In this document: positions 25,922-33,155 of the stretch, piece by piece
How the letters are laid out: every line of letters begins with the position of its first letter
How positions within the stretch are numbered: the stretch's first letter is position 1
NCBI RefSeq assembly: GCF_016888125.1
Contig: NZ_JACSWA010000404.1
Coordinates: forward strand, 1-35,061
Source: Spirulina sp. CCY15215
GTDB taxonomy: Bacteria; Cyanobacteriota; Cyanobacteriia; Cyanobacteriales; Spirulinaceae
Direction: 5' to 3'
DNA length: 35,061 bases
Notes under the pieces: model-generated
What the model was told of the DNA's origin: nothing
Seen by the model: only the letters and a program-made list of their open reading frames with translations
Database searches by the model: none
Position numbers and translations under genes: made by a program

Positions 25922-26208
25922 GCGGTGGAACTCCTATCGTAACGGTATAAGGGTGGATATATTTAGATGGCTGGCTTCACTGGCTGGAAGCGAGGAGGCG
26001 CTTGTTGACAGATTTATTATTTTGCGTTTGTCATGTCACTATATTAACTAATGTTAACCTTTCTCAGGACGTTTTGCGATCGCGCGATGGGAAAAGGCGA
26101 TCGTCTTGCCTACCACAGTTGAGAATTGTTCGATATTTGAGGAATTCCTGCCTATTGGAGAAGCGAGGTAAAATATAGGTATTGACGAGAATGAGGAGGT
26201 TAGCCGTT
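25922..26208. other. Divergent intergenic region ftsH / Panacea gene
   Basis: 287 bases separate the two divergent starts. The stretch contains a TTGACA (about 26004), A/T-rich boxes, a TTAACTAATGTTAA palindrome-like segment near 26043, one full HIP1-related cluster near 26080, and a TAAAAT box (26169-26174) shortly before the Panacea gene. No -35/-10 pair with good spacing stands out on either strand. I see no gene. Confidence 0.5.
26193..26200 (+). promoter_or_regulatory. Strong Shine-Dalgarno fixing the Panacea gene start
   Basis: GAGGAGGT lies eight bases before the ATG at 26209. The frame is open further upstream (26182), but only 26209 is correctly spaced from this site. Confidence 0.85.
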
Positions 26209-26649
26209 ATGGTGAGTGCGCGAGATGTAGCCGAATACTTTTTAGCTTTGGCCGATAACGATAATGGTAGTTCTGGAGAGCTAATCTCTAACTTAAAATT
26301 ACAGAAGTTATTGTATTATGCTCAAGGGCTATATTTAGCACTTTTCGATCGCCCTCTGTTTCCGGAGCAAATTGAGTCTTGGATTCATGGACCTGTAGTT
26401 CCAGAAATTTATTATTACTATAAACAGTATGGCTCTGGAAGTTTGCCTTTTCCAGAAAATTTTGATTATTCCAAATTTGATGATGAGACAAAAGAAGTCT
26501 TGGAAGAAGTGTATGAAGTTTACGGACAATTTTCAGCTTGGAAATTGCGAAATCTTGCCCACAATGAACCACCGTCGAAAAATACATCTCCGGGTTCTGA
26601 AATTCCCCTTGACTCCTTGAAAGAGCATTTTAAAACTCAATTGGTATAA
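26209..26649 (+). CDS. Panacea-domain (DUF4065, SocA/PanA-like) antitoxin candidate
   Basis: A 146-residue protein of the Panacea/DUF4065 family: MVSARDVAEYFLALADN, SNLKLQKLLYYAQGLYLALFDRPLFPEQIESWIHGPVVPEIYYYYKQYG and a C-terminal WKLRNLAHNEPP, all typical of the family. Panacea proteins are established as promiscuous antitoxins (PanA) that neutralise many unrelated toxins encoded next to them; the Caulobacter relative SocA is a proteolysis adaptor and antitoxin. The start at 26209 has an excellent Shine-Dalgarno. The stop TAA overlaps by one base the ATG of a 25-codon ORF, where a toxin would be expected. No full-length toxin gene is present, so the gene may be an orphan antitoxin or part of a decayed pair. 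Confidence 0.9.
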   Translation: MVSARDVAEYFLALADNDNGSSGELISNLKLQKLLYYAQGLYLALFDRPLFPEQIESWIHGPVVPEIYYYYKQYGSGSLPFPENFDYSKFDDETKEVLEEVYEVYGQFSAWKLRNLAHNEPPSKNTSPGSEIPLDSLKEHFKTQLV

Positions 26650-26726
26650 TGGTTGGATATCGTGACGGTGAAGTGTTTCATATAATCTGGCTCGATCGCG
26701 ATTTTAGCGTATACAAACATGAATAA
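26649..26726 (+). pseudogene. 25-codon ORF coupled to panA: possible toxin remnant
   Basis: The ORF starts at an ATG overlapping the panA stop by one base (TAATG) and encodes MVGYRDGEVFHIIWLDRDFS followed by VYKHE and a stop. The 'G-Y-x-(D)G-x-x-F-H-x-x-W-x-D' pattern resembles the C-terminal strands of small toxin or phage-type proteins rather than random sequence, but I cannot assign a family. It may be the end of a toxin gene whose body was deleted, or a genuine micro-protein. TAATG overlap is the usual arrangement of translationally coupled toxin-antitoxin genes. Confidence 0.4.
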
Positions 26727-26811
26727 ATAATAATCGACTTGCAAGAATATTCTCTTAGCATTTTAGAGCGATCGCGCTATCCTAGAATTAAATTACTTTC
26801 CTCGTTTAGTT

Positions 26812-26922
26812 ATGAATGCCAAAAATCTCCGCATTATCTGGATTCTTTGGATTCTTTTCGTGGCGATCGCCTTTATTGTCGGATTAACCGTTTTTGCGCG
26901 TTTTGCTCCTCCTCTAACTTAA
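26812..26922 (+). CDS. Possible 36-residue single-helix membrane protein
   Basis: A short ORF that begins MNAKNLRIIWILWILFVAIA and continues FIVGLTVFARFAPPLT. It has a short basic N-terminus, one hydrophobic helix of about 20 residues and a short polar tail, like the small one-helix subunits common in cyanobacterial membranes, but I do not recognise it as a known photosystem or cytochrome subunit. It ends three bases from the stop of the convergent response regulator gene. No clear ribosome-binding site; codon use is ordinary for the window and includes a HIP1-type site. Confidence is modest because of the length. Confidence 0.42.
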   Translation: MNAKNLRIIWILWILFVAIAFIVGLTVFARFAPPLT

Positions 26923-26925
26923 GAC

Positions 26926-27606
26926 CTAAGATTGTTCTCTCACTACATAGCCAACGCCTCGCACAGTTTGAATGAGACGCGATTCTCCTTCGGCTTCAAG
27001 TTTCAAGCGCAAATAACGAACATAAACTTCAATTATATTAGAATCTCCCATAAAGTCATAACCCCAAACTCGTTCGAGAATCTGATCTCTTGTGAGGACT
27101 TGACGAGGATGAGCAAGTAAATACTCTAATAAATCGAACTCTTTTGCCGTTAATTCAATGCGTCGGCTACCGCGAAAAACCTCTCGACTGCTGCGATTAA
27201 GTTTTAAATCTGAGAATTGCAGAAGATTGGTTTCTTGTTCTTTGGTGCGACGTAAAGCCGCACGCACTCTTGCGAGAAGTTCTTCGATACTAAAAGGCTT
27301 GACTATATAATCATCTGCCCCAGCATCTAACCCTTTAACGCGATCGTTGACCTCATCTTTTGCAGTTAGTAAAATAATAGGAACTTTATCCCCCGTGGTC
27401 CGCAAGCGTTGGCAAATCTCTATCCCCGGAATGCCAGGTAACATCCAATCGAGGATAATGAGATCGGGTTGGCTTTCTCGTGCAGTAGACAAACCCGATA
27501 ACCCATCATTAGCCACCGTTACTTCATAACCCTCATATTTGAGTTCTAACTCGATGAATTGGGCAAGTTTAGCCTCATCTTCAACCACTAAAATTCGAGT
27601 AGACAT
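26926..27606 (-). CDS. OmpR/PhoB-family response regulator
   Basis: A 226-residue DNA-binding regulator with an N-terminal receiver domain (acidic pocket EDE in ILVVEDEAKL, phospho-acceptor Asp in IILDWMLPG, Thr in LLTAKD, Lys in IVKPFS) and a C-terminal winged helix (RRIELTAKEFDLLEYLLAHP, ILERVWGYDFMGDSNIIEVYVRYLR, IQTVRGVGYVVRE). The 'DDYIVKPFSIEELLARVRAALRR' linker is typical of cyanobacterial OmpR-type regulators of the ManR/RppA/NblR kind; sequence alone does not fix which. No histidine kinase is adjacent, so signal and regulon are unknown. The start is ATG. It lies downstream of gltX on the same strand? No: gltX ends at 27674, so gltX transcription continues toward this gene across a 67-base gap containing the heptamer repeat. 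Confidence 0.94.
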   Translation of the reverse strand: MSTRILVVEDEAKLAQFIELELKYEGYEVTVANDGLSGLSTARESQPDLIILDWMLPGIPGIEICQRLRTTGDKVPIILLTAKDEVNDRVKGLDAGADDYIVKPFSIEELLARVRAALRRTKEQETNLLQFSDLKLNRSSREVFRGSRRIELTAKEFDLLEYLLAHPRQVLTRDQILERVWGYDFMGDSNIIEVYVRYLRLKLEAEGESRLIQTVRGVGYVVREQS

Positions 27607-27657
27607 TTTGTTTTTTGGTTGTTATTGTTTGGTTGTTAGAATCCTCTCAAGCATTAC

Positions 27658-27685
27658 TATCAACTATCAACTATCAACTATCAAC
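27658..27685 (-). repeat. Heptamer array at the 3' end of gltX
   Basis: Four perfect units of TATCAAC on the plus strand (GTTGATA in gltX sense). The array overlaps the gltX 3' end: its GTTGATAGTTGA supplies codons for Val-Asp-Ser and the TGA stop (27674-27676). Confidence 0.95.
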
Positions 27686-29119
27686 TGTCGATTGTAACCT
27701 GGTTTTGTCCCAGCCGCGACGATGGAGGAGTACCCAGGATTGAATGAGGTCGGGACCTTGTAATTCTCCTGTTAAACCAGCGCGTAGAGACTTCATGACA
27801 AATCCTTTTTTGACTTTTTTCTCCTTAGTAACTTGTTGGATAATTGCCTTGGCATCTTCCGAGGTCATTTCGGGATAGTCGGCGATCGCCGTCAGAATTG
27901 CTGCAAAAATTTCTTTGACTCCTTCTTGTTCGATTTGTGCTTGGCCTTTGTCATCAAAAATGATAGAATCTCCAAATAAGAGACGACTTTCTGCAACAGC
28001 ATCAGATAAGCGAGTTAAGCTGGGGGCAATAATTCCAGTTAATTCGATTAGCCATGAGCGATCGCCTTCAGAATTGAATTCATACCCTGCATTTTGCCAG
28101 TAAGGAATTAATAAATCGACCAATATTTCCGGAGACATCTTATGCAGATATTGGCTATTAATCCAGTCTAATTTATCCCAATCAAATTTTGCCCCCGCTT
28201 TATTGACCCGATCCAGAGTGAAGAGTTTTGCAGCTTCCTCTAAGGTAAAGATTTCTTGAGTAGAATCCGGAGCCGTCCACCCCAATAACATCATATAATT
28301 GGCGATCGCCTCGGGGACAAAGCCCATATTTTTAAAATCATCTAGGGACGTAACCCCATCCCGTTTGGAAAGTTTACGCCCTTCTGTGTTCAAAATGAGG
28401 GGAGAGTGAGCAAATTCAGGAATTTCTCCTCCTAATGCTTCATAAAGTAAGATTTGTTTGGCAGTATTGGCGATGTGATCTTCCCCTCGAATCACATGGG
28501 TTATTTTCATCTCCATATCGTCTACAACCACGGCCAAATTATAGAGAGGCTGTCCGAAAGGTTCGTCTCCCTCTGGAGTCCTTGCAACCACCATATCCCC
28601 CCCCAGATCGCTTCCTTTCCAGGACATCTTTCCCCGTATTTTATCCTGCCAAAAGATTTGGCGATCGCCGTCGATGATAAAGCGAATCACAGGTTTGCGT
28701 CCTTCTGTCTCGTAGGTTTCCCGTTGTTCTGGGGTAAGGTTGCGATGGCGATTATCATAGCCGGGAGCCTCATTTCTGGCTTTTTGTGCTTCCCGCATCT
28801 GCTCGAGTTCCTCTGGGGTACAGTAACAGCGATAAGCCAACCCCTTATCTAACAACGTTTGTACCGCTTGACGATAGAGATCGAGACGCTGAGATTGGAA
28901 AAAGGGTCCCTCGTCCCAATTGAGTCCCAGCCATTCTAAACCCTTGAGAATATTGTCAGTGTATTCGTCCCGCGATCGCGAAATATCGGTATCTTCTACT
29001 CGAATGATAAACTTTCCCCCCTGATGACGGGCATATAACCAATTAAACACGGCAGTTCTGGCTGTACCGATGTGTAAGTTTCCTGTGGGACTTGGGGCGA
29101 TCCGAACTCTAACTGTCAC
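27674..29119 (-). CDS. gltX: Glutamyl-tRNA synthetase
   Basis: Charges tRNA-Glu (in cyanobacteria usually also tRNA-Gln, later amidated), and glutamyl-tRNA-Glu is also the starting substrate for 5-aminolevulinate and so for chlorophyll and heme. At 481 residues it has the normal class I length. Visible are the HIGH-type motif in [27 protein letters not shown], the second motif KLSKRDG (KMSKS equivalent) near residue 255, and the cysteine/tyrosine segment [14 protein letters not shown]. The start is GTG, fixed by the conserved [12 protein letters not shown]. The last residues before the stop (STVDS) are encoded partly by a heptamer repeat, so the natural C-terminus may have been altered. Confidence 0.97.
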   Translation of the reverse strand: MTVRVRIAPSPTGNLHIGTARTAVFNWLYARHQGGKFIIRVEDTDISRSRDEYTDNILKGLEWLGLNWDEGPFFQSQRLDLYRQAVQTLLDKGLAYRCYCTPEELEQMREAQKARNEAPGYDNRHRNLTPEQRETYETEGRKPVIRFIIDGDRQIFWQDKIRGKMSWKGSDLGGDMVVARTPEGDEPFGQPLYNLAVVVDDMEMKITHVIRGEDHIANTAKQILLYEALGGEIPEFAHSPLILNTEGRKLSKRDGVTSLDDFKNMGFVPEAIANYMMLLGWTAPDSTQEIFTLEEAAKLFTLDRVNKAGAKFDWDKLDWINSQYLHKMSPEILVDLLIPYWQNAGYEFNSEGDRSWLIELTGIIAPSLTRLSDAVAESRLLFGDSIIFDDKGQAQIEQEGVKEIFAAILTAIADYPEMTSEDAKAIIQQVTKEKKVKKGFVMKSLRAGLTGELQGPDLIQSWVLLHRRGWDKTRLQSTVDS

Positions 29120-29196
29120 GCTGTTACCTTCTAATCTTCAACTATAATTATCAACGATTGATGAGCAATCTAGTTTTTTAATCAAAATTAATAGAG

Positions 29197-30060
29197 ATGA
29201 AGACCTCCACGGCTGTTTTGCCACCATTTTTGCTACTCGATCGCCTGCTAGAAAACTGGCTCTTGGAAGATATTGGACGCGGCGATCGCACAACTGGGGG
29301 GCTTGTTATCTCGAATTCCCAGATTTTCCAAGCGCATTGGATTGCCAAAGAAGCAGGTATTATTGCCGGGTTGCCAATTGCGGCAAGGGTTTTCCAATTG
29401 CTCGATCGGGAAGTAAAATTTGTGGCCACGGTTGCCGAAGGTCAATGGTGCGATCGCGGAGGAGTTATCGCTGAAATGCAAGGCTCTCTTGATGCTTTAC
29501 TGATGGGAGAGCGAGTGGCCATCAATTTAGCCATGCGACTGAGCGGAATTGCCACTCTGACGAGTCGATACGTGGCTCAGATTGCAGATTTACCCCCTCA
29601 ATTGGTGGATACGCGCAAGACAACCCCTGGATTGCGGTTGCTGGAAAAGTACGCCACTCGAGTCGGAGGAGCAGGGAATCAACGTATGGGTTTAGATGAT
29701 GGGGTACTCATTAAAGATAATCATATTGCCTTAGCAGGAGGTATTGGTAAAGCGATCGAGCAAATTCGCGATCGCATTCCTTATACCCTGACTATTGAAG
29801 TAGAGACAGAAAACCTCGATCAGGTTGCCGAAGCGTTGGCGTATCAAGCCGATATTATCATGCTCGATAATATGCCTCCAGAAATGATGCGAGAGGCTGT
29901 ACAAATTATTCGAGAGAAATGCGATCGCACTAAAATTGAAGCCTCGGGTAACATAACTTTAGACAATATCCGAATCGTAGCGGAAACTGGTGTGGATTAT
30001 ATTTCCAGCAGCGCACCAATTACGCGATCGACCTGGCTAGATCTGAGTCAGAAGTTTTAA
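29197..30060 (+). CDS. nadC: Nicotinate-nucleotide pyrophosphorylase (quinolinate phosphoribosyltransferase)
   Basis: Converts quinolinate and phosphoribosyl pyrophosphate to nicotinate mononucleotide in de novo NAD synthesis. At 287 residues it has the family length. Recognisable are LLEDIGRGDRTT near the N-terminus, ERVAINLAMRLSGIATLT, the substrate-binding DTRKTTPGLRLLEKYA (Arg, Lys and Thr contacts), GGAGNQRMGLDDGVLIKDNHI, and the C-terminal barrel strands MLDNMPPE, IEASGNIT and GVDYISSSAPI. The ATG at 29197 gives the usual N-terminus. It is divergent from gltX (77 bases) and converges on the second cyclase gene with seven bases between stop codons, so their transcripts must overlap. Confidence 0.96.
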   Translation: MKTSTAVLPPFLLLDRLLENWLLEDIGRGDRTTGGLVISNSQIFQAHWIAKEAGIIAGLPIAARVFQLLDREVKFVATVAEGQWCDRGGVIAEMQGSLDALLMGERVAINLAMRLSGIATLTSRYVAQIADLPPQLVDTRKTTPGLRLLEKYATRVGGAGNQRMGLDDGVLIKDNHIALAGGIGKAIEQIRDRIPYTLTIEVETENLDQVAEALAYQADIIMLDNMPPEMMREAVQIIREKCDRTKIEASGNITLDNIRIVAETGVDYISSSAPITRSTWLDLSQKF

Positions 30061-30067
30061 CTGAGTT

Positions 30068-31834
30068 TTATTTTGTTGAATCTGTGGCTAATTTCTTTTC
30101 TAATAAGAGATAAGCCTGCATTTTTCCCTTACCTTTAACATCGATCGCGCCACGTTCGGTAAAAAGAAATTTATCTTGCAAACGATGGTAAATTTCTTCA
30201 GTGACTTGAATGCACCCTGGAATGCCTTGAGATTCCATCCGAGAAGCAATATTAACGGTATCCCCCCATAAATCATAACTAAAGCGTTTCAAGCCAATTA
30301 CCCCCCCAACCACGGGACCTGTATGAATCCCTACCCGTAACACGAAAGAGCGCTCACTTTCTAGCCCGATCAGCTTAATTTCTCGCTGCATCGCTAAGGC
30401 CATATCGGCGATCGCCTCAACGCGATCTTCTTTGGGGGTAGGAATGCCTCCTACTACCATATAAGAATCACCAATGGTCTTAATTTTTTCCAATCCGTAT
30501 TGTTCTGCTAACTCATCAAACGCGGAAAAAATCTCGTTAAGCAAGCTCACTAATTCCCCAGGTGGAATTTGAGAGGCAAGAGCGGTAAACCCAACTAAAT
30601 CGGCAAAAAGCACCGTCGCATCGGCAAAACTTTCCGCGATCGTCCCCTGTCCTGCTTTTAACTGTTTTGCCACTCGTTCGGGTAGGATATTCAGGAGCAA
30701 ATCTTCCGATTTTTTCTGCTCATTCTCCAATTGCAAAATTTTTCGCTGCATTCTGGCGGTCATTTGATTAAAACAAGTGGCTAATTTGCCCACTTCGTCT
30801 TCTGTTAAAACCGGTGCAGTAAGGGATAAATCCCCTTGAGAGACTTTGACGGCAACATCGGCGATCGCCAAAATGGGGGCAGTAATTTGTTTGGCCAAAA
30901 CAAAGACGATCGCGATTAACACAACCGCTAAAACTAATCCAGACAGTACGATCGTCCACACCAGTCGCCGTGCGGGGGCAAAGGCTTCCCATTGCTGAAT
31001 CTCCACTAATAACCCTAACTCTCGCTCCTCCATCCAACGATAAACACCAATAGCGGGAATATCTGCATAGTTGCGATACAAATTTTTCCCATCTTCTCCC
31101 TGTAAGGCGCGATCGATGCCTTGAGAGTGAACGCCTTTGGGGTATTCCTTGCGTCCGAAACGATCTGCCGAAACAAATAAATTAAAGCGATCGACTAAGT
31201 AAGATTCGCCACTTTCTCCCAACCCCGTGCGCTCAAAAATGATACTGTCCATTTTTTCGAGATTTAACTGAGCGGCTAAAACTCCTACTTTTGTACCTTG
31301 ACTATCCTGAAGGGGTGTCGCAATGGTCATGGTGGGTTTTCCTGTTGCGGAGGAGGGATAAACATTTTGTACAAATGTTTGTTGACGGCCTTCAGTAAAA
31401 TAGCGATCTTTAACTCTATATTGTCCTTCGCGATCGCGATCGGTGGACACTAAAATCTGACCGCCAATATCGCTTAAAATAAACAGTTCTAAAAACTCGG
31501 GTTGGGTGGCACGAATAGAGTCTAAATACTCCCGTAAGCTATCATAAACCGCCTCTTGGTCTACCAATTCCGGTTCGAGCAATTTCCCAGCGCGATCGCG
31601 GATTTCCGGGACGCGAGCGAGGGAAACGACGGCATCGCGCTGGTTATCCACCCATAAATTTAAGGCTTCTTCTTTTAAAGTGGCCGTAACTTCCAAGCGC
31701 TCAAAAACTAATTTTTCAATTTCGGCTCTCCCACGAATAAAAGCGATCGCCCCTGAACTGGAAACTGTGACCAGTGACAGGAGAGAAAAGGCACTAATTA
31801 GCCTTGACATGAGGCTTTGTTTCCAAAAATTCAT
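30068..31834 (-). CDS. Membrane Cache-HAMP class III cyclase (adenylate type)
   Basis: A membrane sensor cyclase predicted to make cyclic AMP. I chose the ATG at 31834 (588 residues; MNFWKQSLMSRLISAFSLLS); the frame also runs to a TTG at 31915, which would add a basic extension. One helix near residues 12-33 is followed by an extracytoplasmic Cache-type sensor domain to about 285 (ATQPEFLELFILSDIGGQILVS, GKPTMTIATPLQDSQG), a second helix (about 288-312), a HAMP domain (about 313-365) and the cyclase domain (about 395-575). Metal Asp residues lie in FADLVGF and TIGDSY. Purine-specifying residues are K452 and D521 (YDLWGD), the adenine pair. It resembles the CyaG-type architecture of Spirulina. 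It closely resembles the PAS-GAF cyclase of this window in its catalytic domain. Confidence 0.93.
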   Translation of the reverse strand: MNFWKQSLMSRLISAFSLLSLVTVSSSGAIAFIRGRAEIEKLVFERLEVTATLKEEALNLWVDNQRDAVVSLARVPEIRDRAGKLLEPELVDQEAVYDSLREYLDSIRATQPEFLELFILSDIGGQILVSTDRDREGQYRVKDRYFTEGRQQTFVQNVYPSSATGKPTMTIATPLQDSQGTKVGVLAAQLNLEKMDSIIFERTGLGESGESYLVDRFNLFVSADRFGRKEYPKGVHSQGIDRALQGEDGKNLYRNYADIPAIGVYRWMEERELGLLVEIQQWEAFAPARRLVWTIVLSGLVLAVVLIAIVFVLAKQITAPILAIADVAVKVSQGDLSLTAPVLTEDEVGKLATCFNQMTARMQRKILQLENEQKKSEDLLLNILPERVAKQLKAGQGTIAESFADATVLFADLVGFTALASQIPPGELVSLLNEIFSAFDELAEQYGLEKIKTIGDSYMVVGGIPTPKEDRVEAIADMALAMQREIKLIGLESERSFVLRVGIHTGPVVGGVIGLKRFSYDLWGDTVNIASRMESQGIPGCIQVTEEIYHRLQDKFLFTERGAIDVKGKGKMQAYLLLEKKLATDSTK

Positions 31835-31959
31835 AAAATCGGCCTTTGTGCTTTCTCGTGAAACTTTCCAAATTATAGTCTTGAAAATTCGCGATAGTGG
31901 AATTGTGAGGGTCAAGTTTGTAGGATAAGCAATATGCGATCGCCTAATTTAAGCACTAT

Positions 31960-33126
31960 TTAAGGAATGCTGTCGGGTTCTATAATTTTGTAAACCGTAG
32001 CTTGACCTTCTTTAAACTGCATCATCAAAATACTTCGCTGAGGATCGCCATTATCGGGATAAAACATTTTTCCACTTACGCCATGATAGTGTTTAGTATT
32101 TGCTAATCCTTGACGAATTGATTCAGAATCTATCTTTCCTTGGGATTCAATCGCTTGAAAAAGTAAACCCATTGCATCATAAGTTAAAGCTGCAACTGTT
32201 CGTGGTATTTCCCCATAAGCAAGGCGATAATCTTGAATAAATTGCTGTGTTTTGACATCTTCTAATTCTGGACTCCATAAATCTGTAAAAAATGCTCCTT
32301 CTAAATGCAGGCGATCGCGGGCAGGTAAAGATGACCAAGCCTCGCAACCCAATAATTCAATCTGGATACCCATCTCTTGAATTTGTTCGATCTGCCGAGA
32401 AACTTCAGTGGTATAATTGGGTAAAAATAAAACTTTTGCGGGGCTATTACGAATGCGATCGAGTTGAGCCGTAAAATCCGTTTCATTGGTCGTAAACGAT
32501 TCAAAGGCAACGATTTCTCCACCGATTTTCTCAAATTCCTGTTGAAAAAATTCTGCCAATCCCCGATTGTATTCACTGGCAATATCATACAAGACGGCGG
32601 CTTTTTTAAAGTTTAATTCGTGATGAGCCCAACGCGCGATCGTTTTTCCAACAAAGTCATCAGTATAAACAACTCGAAAAACATATTTTTTCCCAGCAGT
32701 TGTTTCCGGATTACTCGACCAACTACTAATGGTAGGAATGTGTGATTCTTCCGCAATTTTGGCAACGGGAATGGCAATTCGACTCAAGGGTAATCCTACT
32801 AAAGCAACAACTTCATCGTGATAAATCAATTTACGAGCAGCCGCGATCGCCACATCGGGAAGATCGCGATCGTCTTCAATTAATAGTTTAACTTTTTGTT
32901 GGCGATCGCCGACTTTTAAGCCTCCAGTATCGTTAATTTCCTTAACAGCAAGTTCAGCCCCTCTGACTGAATCGCCTCCAGCTAGTTCAGAAACTTCTCC
33001 TGTTAAAGGTACAATCAAACCAATGGGAATTTCCGGCGTTTTTGTAGCAGGAGAGAAACAGGCAATCGGAAGAATAACCAAGAGAAATCCCGCGATCGCG
33101 AATGAGAAAAGTTTGCGCCACAACAT
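31960..33126 (-). CDS. Leucine-binding-like ABC substrate-binding lipoprotein (copy 2)
   Basis: A 388-residue periplasmic binding protein of the type I fold (LivJ/UrtA/amide-binding group). The N-terminus has a hydrophobic signal ending LPIACFSP, a lipobox-like site, so it is probably a lipoprotein. The mature part has IPIGLIVPLTGEVSELAGGDSVRGAELAVKEIND, the DDRDLPDVAIAAARKLI segment, VFRVVYTDDFVGK and VLFLPNYTTEVSRQIEQI. It is a clear paralogue of the upstream gene (388 residues each), evidence of tandem duplication. No permease or ATPase genes are adjacent, so it may serve a transporter encoded elsewhere or act as a sensor partner. Ligand not predictable; amino acids, urea or branched amides are options. 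Confidence 0.92.
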   Translation of the reverse strand: MLWRKLFSFAIAGFLLVILPIACFSPATKTPEIPIGLIVPLTGEVSELAGGDSVRGAELAVKEINDTGGLKVGDRQQKVKLLIEDDRDLPDVAIAAARKLIYHDEVVALVGLPLSRIAIPVAKIAEESHIPTISSWSSNPETTAGKKYVFRVVYTDDFVGKTIARWAHHELNFKKAAVLYDIASEYNRGLAEFFQQEFEKIGGEIVAFESFTTNETDFTAQLDRIRNSPAKVLFLPNYTTEVSRQIEQIQEMGIQIELLGCEAWSSLPARDRLHLEGAFFTDLWSPELEDVKTQQFIQDYRLAYGEIPRTVAALTYDAMGLLFQAIESQGKIDSESIRQGLANTKHYHGVSGKMFYPDNGDPQRSILMMQFKEGQATVYKIIEPDSIP

Positions 33127-33155
33127 AAGCGATTTAAACCGTAAAAAACAGTTAG

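Noticed and set aside
25990-26050. Canonical sigma-70 promoter from TTGACA
   Set aside because: The nearest TATA-like box is about 29 bases away, too far for a normal spacer.
26288-26587. Minus-strand ORF of 99 codons opposite the Panacea gene
   Set aside because: Antisense to a well-supported gene with a strong ribosome-binding site; no recognisable domain.
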